Shown one piece after another: positions 13,499-28,592 of a DNA stretch of 34,117 nucleotides. A model generated the notes under the pieces. That model was not told the DNA's origin and searched no databases. It worked only from the letters and a program-made list of their open reading frames with translations. The stretch is from assembly GCA_022447205.1 (NCBI GenBank), contig JAKVBQ010000033.1, positions 1 to 34,117 of the forward strand. Reading direction: 5' to 3'. The position numbers and the translations under genes are program-made. Positions within the stretch are counted from its first letter, which is position 1. The number at the start of each line of letters is the position of its first letter. This DNA comes from Phycisphaerales bacterium. Its GTDB lineage: Bacteria > Planctomycetota > Phycisphaerae > Phycisphaerales > SM1A02.

Positions 13499-13927
13499 AT
13501 GGCCAAGAAGGTATCAACCACGCTCAAGATCACCGCCCCCGGAGGTCAGGCCACGCCTGCACCGCCGCTGGGTCCGGCTCTTGGTGCCGCCGGGGTCAAC
13601 CCCGGTCAGTTCATCCAGCAGTTCAACGACAAGACCCGTGAACTCAACGGCAAGGTCGTCGGCTGTCTGATCACCGTCTTTGACGATCGATCATTCGACA
13701 TCGAGATCAAGTCGTCCCCCGCTTCCGTCCTGATCAAGGACGCCGCACGAATCGAGAAGGGTTCGGGCGAACCGCACACCAACAAGGTCGGCAAGATCAC
13801 GATGGATCAGTGCCGGGCGATCGCGGAGGAGAAGATGGAGGACCTGAGCGCTCACACCATCGAAGCCGGTGCGCTCATCATCGCTGGCACCGCCCGTTCC
13901 ATGGGCGTGGAAGTCGAGGGGAGCTGA
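13499..13927 (+). CDS. rplK: Large ribosomal subunit protein uL11
   Basis: A 142-residue L11 of standard length. It binds the GTPase-associated region of 23S rRNA with the L10/L12 stalk and works with elongation and release factors. The N-terminal domain contains KITAPGGQATPAPPLGPALG (11-30) and GVNPGQFIQQFN, and the C-terminal rRNA-binding domain ends in ARSMGVEVEG. The ATG at 13499 follows GGGAGG by about 10 bases; a longer open frame upstream does not belong to L11. It is the first gene of the operon and is followed after four bases by rplA. In most bacteria secE and nusG lie just upstream; here a terminator and a protease gene take that place. Confidence 0.98.
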   Translation: MAKKVSTTLKITAPGGQATPAPPLGPALGAAGVNPGQFIQQFNDKTRELNGKVVGCLITVFDDRSFDIEIKSSPASVLIKDAARIEKGSGEPHTNKVGKITMDQCRAIAEEKMEDLSAHTIEAGALIIAGTARSMGVEVEGS

Positions 13928-13931
13928 GCAC

Positions 13932-14606
13932 ATGGCACGATTCAAGCGACACAAGGCGAACGCAGAGATGCGACCGAAGGAACCGATGGAACTCTCGGCC
14001 GCGGTCGGCAAGCTTCGTGAATTCAAGGCCCCGAAGTTCGACCAGACCGTGAATGTGGTCGTCCACCTCGGGATCGACCCCAAGCAGGCCGACCAGGCCC
14101 TCCGTGGCTCGATCTCGATGCCCCACGGCATCGGCAAGTCCGCCCGGGTGGTGGCCTTCTGCCCCGCGGAAAAGGTCGAGGAAGCGATCGCAGCCGGTGC
14201 CGTCGAGGCCGGTGGCGAGGAACTCGTCAAGAAGGTCGAGGGCGGCTGGTTCGATTTCGACGTCGCCATCTCCACCCCCGACATGATGCGGGTGGTCAGC
14301 CGACTGGGTCGGGTCCTCGGACCCAAGGGCATGATGCCCTCCCCCAAGGCGGGCACCGTCGCTCCCAACATCGGCGAAGCCGTCAAGGACTACAGTGCAG
14401 GCAAGCAGGAATACCGCAACGACGAGGGTGGCAACATCCACTGCATCGTCGGGAAGATGAGCTTCACCGACGAGCAACTCCTCGGGAACCTCCAGCACTT
14501 CGCGGACACGATCGAGAAGATCCGACCTGCGGCCAGCAAGGGAACCTACCTCAAGAAGTTCGTCATCTCCGGGACCATGACCCCGGGCATCGAGATCGCC
14601 GTCTGA
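13932..14606 (+). CDS. rplA: Large ribosomal subunit protein uL1
   Basis: A 224-residue L1, slightly shorter than the E. coli protein. It forms the mobile L1 stalk near the E site and in many bacteria represses its own operon by binding the mRNA leader. Recognisable segments are VNVVVHLGIDPKQADQALRG, ADVAIS-like FDVAISTPDMM, and the highly conserved LGPKGMMPSPKAGTV (about 134-148). The ATG at 13932 comes four bases after the rplK stop, so translation is probably coupled. The shorter N terminus relative to E. coli may be a lineage feature. Confidence 0.98.
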   Translation: MARFKRHKANAEMRPKEPMELSAAVGKLREFKAPKFDQTVNVVVHLGIDPKQADQALRGSISMPHGIGKSARVVAFCPAEKVEEAIAAGAVEAGGEELVKKVEGGWFDFDVAISTPDMMRVVSRLGRVLGPKGMMPSPKAGTVAPNIGEAVKDYSAGKQEYRNDEGGNIHCIVGKMSFTDEQLLGNLQHFADTIEKIRPAASKGTYLKKFVISGTMTPGIEIAV

Positions 14607-14631
14607 CGGTCCAGCCAGAAGGAAGCAACCT

Positions 14632-15177
14632 ATGAGCAAGCCCGTCAAGGAAATGATCATCGCCGACTACCAGCGCCGCTTCAGCGACACTGACAGTGCC
14701 GTGGTGATCGAGATTCGCGGCATGAACGCGAACGACAACAACAACTTCCGCGGCCAGCTCTCCAAGAGCGACATCCGCGTGACGATCGTGAAGAACACCC
14801 TCGCCAACAAGGCGTTCAGCGGTGGCCCGCTGGAAGGCCTGGCCCCGGCACTCAGCGGCCCCTCGGCCCTGGTCACCGGCGCCGATTCCGTGGTCGAGGT
14901 CGCCCGAGAGCTGGTTCGCTGCGCCAAGGAGTTCGACGCGCTCGAACTGAAGGCCGCGATCCTCGACGGCGAGTTCTTCGAAGGCACCGCAGGCGTCAAG
15001 CGTCTGAGCGACTTCCCCACCAAGGAAGAAGCCCAGGCGAAGGTCGTCGCGATCGCCCTCGCCCCGTTCAAGAAGGTCGTCGGCGCCGCCTCGGCACCCG
15101 GCGGCAACATCCTGGGCGTGGTCAAGGAGATCCAGGAACGACTCGAGAAGGGGGAGACCATCAGCCCCGTCGGCTGA
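14632..15177 (+). CDS. rplJ: Large ribosomal subunit protein uL10
   Basis: A 181-residue L10, the base of the stalk. Its N-terminal domain binds 23S rRNA near L11 and its C-terminal helix carries L7/L12 dimers. The pattern MIIADYQRRF, VVIEIRGMNANDNNNFRGQL and VTIVKNTLANKA fits the family, and the end NILGVVKEIQERLEKGE is the long helix. AAGGA lies about six bases before the ATG. The gap to rplA is only 25 bases, so there is little room for the structured L10-binding leader known in E. coli. The gap to rplL is larger (119 bases). Confidence 0.98.
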   Translation: MSKPVKEMIIADYQRRFSDTDSAVVIEIRGMNANDNNNFRGQLSKSDIRVTIVKNTLANKAFSGGPLEGLAPALSGPSALVTGADSVVEVARELVRCAKEFDALELKAAILDGEFFEGTAGVKRLSDFPTKEEAQAKVVAIALAPFKKVVGAASAPGGNILGVVKEIQERLEKGETISPVG

Positions 15178-15296
15178 CTCCCTCCCACCAGTATTTGATG
15201 AACCGACTTTTTCACCAGCGTCACCGACTGGCCAAACAAGGTTAAACGTCGCCGAAGCGGCGCCTCTCGGAACGCGGAACAGAAAAGAGACCCAAG
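15178..15296 (+). promoter_or_regulatory. rplJ-rplL spacer
   Basis: A 119-base spacer with AT-richer patches and a small hairpin CGCCG-AAG-CGGCG (15250-15262) about 35 bases before rplL. It could set the raised output of L7/L12 (by processing or a second start site), but no clear promoter is seen. Confidence 0.3.
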
Positions 15297-15731
15297 ATGT
15301 CCGAAGAAGAAAACACCGCTGAAGAAACCCCCGCAGCAGAAGCCAAGAGCTTCGACGCGAAGATCACCAAGCTCGGAGACGAGATCGCCGGCCTGACCCT
15401 CAAGGAAGCCGTCGACCTCACCGACTACATGAAGGATGCCTACGGCATCGAGCCCGCAGCTGGTGGCGCCGTGATGGTTGCCGGCGGTGGTGGCGGCGAC
15501 GAAGGCGGCGCTGCCGAGCAGACCGAATTCGACGTCATCCTCGATGGTGCCGGCGACAAGAAGATCCAGGTCATCAAGGTCGTCCGCGAGATCACCGGTC
15601 TCGGCCTCAAGGAAGCCAAGGCCCTGGTCGACGGCGCTCCCCAGCCCATCAAGGAAAAGGCCTCCGAAGACGAAGCCAACGACATCAAGACCAAGCTCGA
15701 GGAAGCCGGCGGCGCAGTCAGCATCAAGTGA
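15297..15731 (+). CDS. rplL: Large ribosomal subunit protein bL12 (L7/L12)
   Basis: A 144-residue L7/L12, the multi-copy stalk protein that recruits elongation factors. It has the dimerising N-terminal helices ([19 protein letters not shown]), a Gly/Ala hinge ([15 protein letters not shown]) and the C-terminal factor-binding domain with [20 protein letters not shown] and [11 protein letters not shown]. It is about 20 residues longer than most homologues because of an acidic Glu/Ala/Thr-rich N-terminal extension (about 1-18). AAAGAGA before the ATG is a modest ribosome binding site. It is the last gene before a strong terminator that splits this operon from rpoBC. Confidence 0.98.
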   Translation: MSEEENTAEETPAAEAKSFDAKITKLGDEIAGLTLKEAVDLTDYMKDAYGIEPAAGGAVMVAGGGGGDEGGAAEQTEFDVILDGAGDKKIQVIKVVREITGLGLKEAKALVDGAPQPIKEKASEDEANDIKTKLEEAGGAVSIK

Positions 15732-15779
15732 CCCCGCCAGCCTTCCGTGGCGCCCCCAGGCCACGATTCGGCACGTTCC

Positions 15780-15816
15780 AGGGAGGCTCTCGATCGAGAG
15801 CCTCCCTGTTCATTTT
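15780..15816 (+). terminator. Strong intrinsic terminator after rplL
   Basis: A perfect 28-base palindrome: 12 bp stem (15780-15791 with 15796-15807) and a GATC loop, followed by GTTCATTTT. It should separate the ribosomal protein transcript from rpoBC, in contrast to the read-through seen in E. coli. Confidence 0.92.
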
Positions 15817-16074
15817 GAGTACGATCCGACCCCTCAAATTCAACGTTCGTTGATCTTTGGCCTGTGCTGGCCCCACCGCCGTGTCGATAATCTTGAATAA
15901 AACCCGGAATTTGACCTTCGAGTGGTATTGTTCTCGCTCTTAGGGGGGTTTACACTTCTACGCTTGTCGGCGAGCAGGCCTTAATTCCAAGTACGAGCAA
16001 ATGCGCATCGATCAATCCGGACCTCGGACTGCCGAAGGTGCGCACGCTTCTATCACCCTCGAGGGAAGGTGTCG
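15817..16074 (+). promoter_or_regulatory. rpoB upstream region and leader
   Basis: About 260 bases after the rplL terminator with no gene. The best -10 box is GATAAT (15886-15891); 17 bases upstream is TGTGCT (15863-15868), a poor -35 box, so an activator may be needed. The palindromic element at 15840-15860 lies just upstream. The leader of about 175 bases is AT-richer than its surroundings and has no clear terminator-type hairpin. GGAAGG (16064-16069) is the rpoB ribosome binding site. Confidence 0.5.
15840..15860. repeat. Palindromic element, copy 2 (TCAACGTTCGTTGA + TCTTTGG)
   Basis: Matches the element at 9121-9141 in 20 of 21 bases; the one change breaks the central pair of the palindrome. 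It ends two bases before the -35 position of the candidate rpoB promoter, where an activator might bind. Confidence 0.6.
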
Positions 16075-19878
<3,804 letters not shown>

Positions 19879-19951
19879 TCAGGCCCCGAGCGTCCTTCTT
19901 CCGTCGAACGAACAGCACTTCCAGCAACCCTCCAGGGGAGCTTCAAAGACC

Positions 19952-24427
<4,476 letters not shown>

Positions 24428-24452
24428 CCCGCTCGCACCACCAGATACTTCA

Positions 24453-24488
24453 AGCGGCCCTGCACCTCGGTGCGGGGCCGCTTTTCAT
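24453..24488 (+). terminator. Intrinsic terminator after rpoC
   Basis: A stem of 13-14 bp (24453-24466 with 24469-24482, one G/T pair, so about 12-13 bp around a CTCG loop) followed by TTTCATT. It lies between the convergent rpoC and YkgJ-type gene ends and may also slow transcription from the other side. Confidence 0.88.
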
Positions 24489-24980
24489 TCAGGGCTCGCC
24501 GTCGAACTCGAGGATGCGTGTCAGCATGTCACGCCATTCCCCGTAGGCATACGGGACGTCGAGTTCCTCGTGCAGGGCACGGACCCGGGCGTGCCAGCGT
24601 TCGTAGGCCGCCTCCTGCCAGCCTGCACGCGGGTCGCAGAAGTAACTCCGGCAACCGAACGGACGGATGTCATGCACGGTGCAGAGCCCGTCCTCGAGCA
24701 TCGGACAGTCACCCCTGCGACGGGCCTCTTCGACCATCGGGATCGTGAGCCGGTTCGTCCGCTCGGCGAGTTGGTCGATGAACCAGGCCGCTTCAAGCCC
24801 CGTGACGTACAGGCGATGACCATGAGCCTCGAAATGGCAGCAGCGACCGCTCGCCAGGCAGAGTGGACGCTCCCGCCGAACGGTCTCGGCACTCTCCTCG
24901 AAGATCAGCCTGAAGACCTCACCGACCCGATCATCGCGGGCCAGGTCGATCCATGTCCTCACTTCATCTGAAGGGATCAC
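24489..24980 (-). CDS. YkgJ-type Cys-cluster protein (second copy)
   Basis: A 163-residue protein with the cysteine pattern of the YkgJ (UPF0153) family, thought to bind zinc or an iron-sulfur centre. C-x(6)-CC lies in PLCLASGRCCHF, followed by GDCPMLEDGLCTVHDIRPFGC and YFCDP. The family function is not established. I take the GTG at 24980 as the start: it shares bases with the stop of the preceding gene (GTGA), which implies coupled translation. A second in-frame GTG lies seven codons downstream. It is the last gene of a three-gene overlapping operon. Its cysteines are spaced differently from the first copy, so the two are diverged paralogues rather than a recent duplication. Confidence 0.75.
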   Translation of the reverse strand: MIPSDEVRTWIDLARDDRVGEVFRLIFEESAETVRRERPLCLASGRCCHFEAHGHRLYVTGLEAAWFIDQLAERTNRLTIPMVEEARRRGDCPMLEDGLCTVHDIRPFGCRSYFCDPRAGWQEAAYERWHARVRALHEELDVPYAYGEWRDMLTRILEFDGEP

Positions 24981-25471
24981 CAGTCGGGATCCGCACAGCG
25001 ACGGGAGGCCTCTTCCGATTCCGTGAGTCGGATCGTGATCTCCTCGAGGGGGACCACCGAGCCCTGCCCCATCCCCGGACACGGGGTCGCCTTCTTCGCC
25101 TCGTCCCACGCCTCGGGACTCTCGAGGTTCTCGCTCCACCAGGGCCAGGTACGACACTGCGTGGGCCGTGCACGGTAGACCCGACACAACCCCCGACCGG
25201 GCTGGGTCTCCCGATCAAGCAGCACGCAGTCGAATCCATGGCGGGTGTGTCGTTCCCTCAGGCTGCGGCGTCCGTTGATCCTGCGGGTGAAGCGACGCAG
25301 GAAGTCCTCGAGCTTGATCCCCATGGCACGAGCCATGTCCGCGGCCTCCTGGTCGTCGAACCAGACCGCTCCGGGAGGGCCGGTGCAGCAGTTGCCGCAC
25401 ATGGTGCACTGGAAACCGAGTCCGTCACGGTACCAGGGCCCTGATTCGGCATTGCCGTCCTGCGCAGTCAT
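24977..25471 (-). CDS. YkgJ-type Cys-cluster protein (first copy)
   Basis: A 164-residue protein of the YkgJ family. The N-terminal LGFQCTMCGNCCTGPPGAVW has the hallmark CxxCxxCC cluster. Further conserved cysteines lie in FDCVLLDRET, GLCRVYRARPTQCRTWPWW and ATPCPGMGQG. Such proteins are thought to bind a metal or iron-sulfur cluster, but their biochemical role is unknown. The ATG overlaps the stop of the upstream gene (ATGA) and its stop overlaps the start of the second copy (GTGA), so the three genes form a tightly coupled operon. No signal peptide is seen; cytoplasmic. Confidence 0.88.
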   Translation of the reverse strand: MTAQDGNAESGPWYRDGLGFQCTMCGNCCTGPPGAVWFDDQEAADMARAMGIKLEDFLRRFTRRINGRRSLRERHTRHGFDCVLLDRETQPGRGLCRVYRARPTQCRTWPWWSENLESPEAWDEAKKATPCPGMGQGSVVPLEEITIRLTESEEASRRCADPDW

Positions 25472-26532
25472 GCCGCGTCATCATCCTGGCCGTCGTTCCC
25501 CGAATCATCGTTCCCGGAGTCGTCGGGGAAGGGTTCCCTCGGTCCGGGCTCTCCACCCTCGCCCCAGATGTCGATGGTGATGGTGTGCACTGCAGGTGCG
25601 GCCCGTCTCGGAGGAAGGTCCCCGAGTTCATCCGGTCGTTCATCGAAGGCGACGCGATCGATCGAATAGATCGACTGGAAGCTCCATTCCGGCATGCCGG
25701 CAAGGGCGTCGCTGACCAGCTCCTCGACCTGCTGGATCGAGGTCGCCGTCGACCAGATCGTGACGTAGGCGCCCCGCTCCGCCTGCTCGTCATGGGGTTC
25801 GACGACGATGATCGCCTGCCAGAGCGTGAACCCGAGCTGGCGACCACCTTCATCGACGTTGACGTCGCGTTCGACGTCGAGCTCGAGTGACCAGGCTTCC
25901 CGCATCTGGAGCAGGAGTTCGTCCAGGTCCGGGGACTGGTCGTCCTCCAGAACGAGAACGTCGCGGACCCGGGAGTTGTTGACCACCTCGTTCTCGATGT
26001 TGCTGGGCCAGGTCTCGACGACCTCCTGGAGGCCGAGCCCGACGAGCATCGTCTCCACCTCCTCCCGCATCCGCACCGGGACATGGATCGAGACACCCTT
26101 CCAGGCATCGAGGAAGATCTCGATCTCCGGCTCGATGGAGCTCGCGCCGGCACCGATCTGAGCGTCCTCGAGAAGGAAGGGCTCGAACTCCGACCAGACC
26201 TTCATGAAGTCACGCTTCGCGGTCGGAACACCCGCGGAGAAGACATCGATCGATCGATAGGCGTCCCTGGAGCCGACCTCGACGACCGGGAAGACCTCGG
26301 AAGGCAACAGCGTCAGGGCGGCATGCAGGATCGTGCGGACATGCTCGTGGCTGGCCACCACGTGGAAGGAGTAGGAATCGGCGTCCTCGACCTCGGCCGC
26401 GTTGTACTCGAGGGTGTACCCCTGGGTCGGACAGGGCAGGCCGACCGCTTCGACCCCGAGGGGAAGCTGGAAGCCCTGGGCATCGTGCCGATCAAGATCT
26501 TCACGCAGTCGATATCCGCGCATCGGCCCCAT
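25468..26532 (-). CDS. Uncharacterised protein with acidic C-terminal tail
   Basis: I do not recognise this 354-residue protein. It has no signal peptide or membrane segment. The body alternates strands and helices typical of a globular alpha/beta protein, for example YSFHVVASHEHVRTILHAAL near 54-73 and IYSIDRVAFDERPDELGDL near 290-308. The last 30 or so residues are an acidic low-complexity tail with the repeat DDSGNDDSGNDGQDDD. The ATG at 26532 has GGAGGT seven bases upstream. The gene overlaps the first YkgJ-type gene by an ATGA, so it probably works with the two Cys-cluster proteins. It diverges from the NSS transporter gene. Confidence 0.75.
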   Translation of the reverse strand: MGPMRGYRLREDLDRHDAQGFQLPLGVEAVGLPCPTQGYTLEYNAAEVEDADSYSFHVVASHEHVRTILHAALTLLPSEVFPVVEVGSRDAYRSIDVFSAGVPTAKRDFMKVWSEFEPFLLEDAQIGAGASSIEPEIEIFLDAWKGVSIHVPVRMREEVETMLVGLGLQEVVETWPSNIENEVVNNSRVRDVLVLEDDQSPDLDELLLQMREAWSLELDVERDVNVDEGGRQLGFTLWQAIIVVEPHDEQAERGAYVTIWSTATSIQQVEELVSDALAGMPEWSFQSIYSIDRVAFDERPDELGDLPPRRAAPAVHTITIDIWGEGGEPGPREPFPDDSGNDDSGNDGQDDDAA

Positions 26533-26717
26533 GGTACCAACCTCCGGCACCGGAAGCACCTCCCCCCGCGACCCTCGTGGCAGCTGGATTGCACTATCAT
26601 CGTGAGCGCTGGAGCGGGGCGTGTGCGACAGCGGCTTCGAACCAGCTGAAGAACAGGCGATGCGCTCCGGACCGGGGGCCGGGCCGACAACTCCCAGGCA
26701 TCTCGGAGGACAGCGAC
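26533..26717. promoter_or_regulatory. Divergent promoter region before the NSS transporter
   Basis: A 185-base gap. TATCAT (26595-26600) could be a -10 box for the plus strand, without a good -35. Downstream, GGAGCG and CGCTCC form a 6 bp inverted repeat around about 47 bases (roughly 26611-26669). GGAGGA lies eight bases before the GTG start of the transporter. Confidence 0.35.
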
Positions 26718-28526
26718 GTGAAGAGTGACGTGAGCACGCCAAGGGCACATTGGGGCAGTCGATTCGGCTTCATCGTCGCAGCGGCGGGCGGAGCGGTCGG
26801 GCTCGGCAACATCTGGAAGTTCCCCTACATCACGGGGACCAACGGTGGTGGCTGGTTCGTCCTGATCTACCTGGCCTGCATCCTGCTCGTCGGCCTCCCG
26901 ATCCTGGCGGCCGAGATCATGATCGGTCGCAGCGCCCAGAAGCAGCCCGTCGTCGCCTTCGAGGTCCTGCAGGGCCGTCGGACCGGCTGGTCGCTGATCG
27001 GCTGGATGGGCATCGTCGCCGCCTTCGTCATCGCGAGCTTCTACATCGTGGTCGCCGGCTGGACGATGGACTACACGGTGAAGCACCTGGTCGACTTCTC
27101 GAAGCCGGTGCGGGCCGAAGCACTCGAGAAGAGCCTGAACTACCAGGCCACCCAGCCGCTGGAGGACATGGCCTTCGTGCTGACCGAGGATCGCGCCGAG
27201 CGGATCGCGAAGCCGAAGGTCGCCGAGATCGAGAACAGCCTTCCGCCCAGTACCTGGGAGCTCTATCGGGAATTCATGCTGGCCATGGAACCCGATGACA
27301 ATCGAACATCGAGGCTTCCCGAGGTCGCTGCGGAGGAGCGCCGCGCCAACCTGCTGATCGATCCTGCCCTTGCTGCCGCGGTCGCGAGCGTGGAGGCGGT
27401 CCAATCCGAACTTGACGCCGCCCGAGCCGAGGCGCTCGCGGAAGCGGAGGCCGAAGTCGCGGCGATGAGCGACGAGGCGATCCGGCTGGAAGCCACCACC
27501 AACTACAGGCACAAGGTGATTGGTGACGCCATGGCGGCGAAGTTCGTCTCCCTGCTCGAAGACGGCTGGACCAGCACCTTCTGGGCGGTCTTCTTCATGG
27601 CGCTGACGATGGCGATCGTGGCCTCGGGCGTCACCCGGGGCATCGAACTCGCCTGCCGGATCCTGATGCCGGTCCTGATCGCGATGATGATCGGGCTGGT
27701 GATCTACGCCGCCACCCTGCCGAGTTTCGGCGAGGCGCTCGCCTTCGTCTTCAAGCCGGACGCGCACGCACTCAAGCCCTCGGGCGTCCTCGAGGCGCTC
27801 GGCCATGCGTTCTTCTCGCTCGGCATCGGCCTCGGTGCGCTGATCACCTACGGGTCCTACCAGAAGTCCAAGGGCACGCTCTTTGGCGAGTCGGTCTGGA
27901 TCGCGGGCCTCGACACCGGCATCGCGCTCCTCGCCTGCATGATGATGTTCCCGATCATCTTCGCCTTCGGGCAGGATCCGGGTGCAGGCCCCGGCCTGGT
28001 CTTCATCAGCATGCCGCTCGCCTTCGCGGAGATCGGTTCCGGGGGCATCCTGCTCGGCGCGATCTTCTTCTCCTTGCTCAGCTTCGCGGCGATCACCAGT
28101 GCGATCTCCCTGCTCGAGGTCTGCGCCAGCTATCTCATCGACCGCTGGAACTGGTCCCGCGTCCGCTCCACCCTGGTGATCGGCCTGATGATCAGCCTGG
28201 TGGGCGCACTGGTCGCCTTCAGCTCGGGTGACGGGTTCCTCTTCAGTTCCTGGACCTCGGGCTTCGGCATGAACTTCTTCGACACCCTCGACTTCGTCGC
28301 CAGCAACTGGCTCCTGCCGATCGGCGGCCTGCTGATCGCGATCTATGCGGGCTGGTTCCTGCCGAAGCGTCTTCGGGACACCGAACTCTCGGAGGAGCAT
28401 CCGTTCGCCTACGCGATCTGGCTCTTCCTCATCCGCTTCATCGCACCGGCGATGGTCCTCGTGGTCCTGGCCCAGAAGATCGGGCTCTTCGACGCCAACG
28501 AGGCTCTCTACACACTCTGGCACTGA
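26718..28526 (+). CDS. Neurotransmitter:sodium symporter (NSS/SNF) family transporter with a large extra loop
   Basis: A 602-residue sodium-coupled amino-acid transporter with the LeuT fold. TM1 (GFIVAAAGGAVGLGNIWKFP, about 17-36) carries the unwound, sodium- and substrate-binding GLGN with Asn31 matching LeuT Asn27; GGGWFVLIY starts TM2. HAFFSLGIGLGALITYGSY is TM6. Most bacterial NSS proteins have 440-520 residues. The extra length lies between TM3 (ends about 125) and TM4 (starts about 285). There an insert of about 160 residues includes an Ala/Glu-rich coiled-coil-like stretch (about 215-260, AVQSELDAARAEALAEAEAE). In LeuT this loop faces outside. The GTG at 26718 is chosen for its GGAGGA site and the fit of TM1. 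The AGCS transporter follows 66 bases downstream, probably in the same transcript. Confidence 0.92.
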   Translation: MKSDVSTPRAHWGSRFGFIVAAAGGAVGLGNIWKFPYITGTNGGGWFVLIYLACILLVGLPILAAEIMIGRSAQKQPVVAFEVLQGRRTGWSLIGWMGIVAAFVIASFYIVVAGWTMDYTVKHLVDFSKPVRAEALEKSLNYQATQPLEDMAFVLTEDRAERIAKPKVAEIENSLPPSTWELYREFMLAMEPDDNRTSRLPEVAAEERRANLLIDPALAAAVASVEAVQSELDAARAEALAEAEAEVAAMSDEAIRLEATTNYRHKVIGDAMAAKFVSLLEDGWTSTFWAVFFMALTMAIVASGVTRGIELACRILMPVLIAMMIGLVIYAATLPSFGEALAFVFKPDAHALKPSGVLEALGHAFFSLGIGLGALITYGSYQKSKGTLFGESVWIAGLDTGIALLACMMMFPIIFAFGQDPGAGPGLVFISMPLAFAEIGSGGILLGAIFFSLLSFAAITSAISLLEVCASYLIDRWNWSRVRSTLVIGLMISLVGALVAFSSGDGFLFSSWTSGFGMNFFDTLDFVASNWLLPIGGLLIAIYAGWFLPKRLRDTELSEEHPFAYAIWLFLIRFIAPAMVLVVLAQKIGLFDANEALYTLWH

Positions 28527-28592
28527 CCTTTCAAACAACAACCTCCGGCACGCACGAACGGTGCGGTGCGCCACGACCCTGGAGACCATGAC

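Noticed and set aside
16069-16071. GTG at 16069 as the rpoB start
   Set aside because: It overlaps the GGAAGG ribosome binding site, which is well placed for the ATG at 16075.
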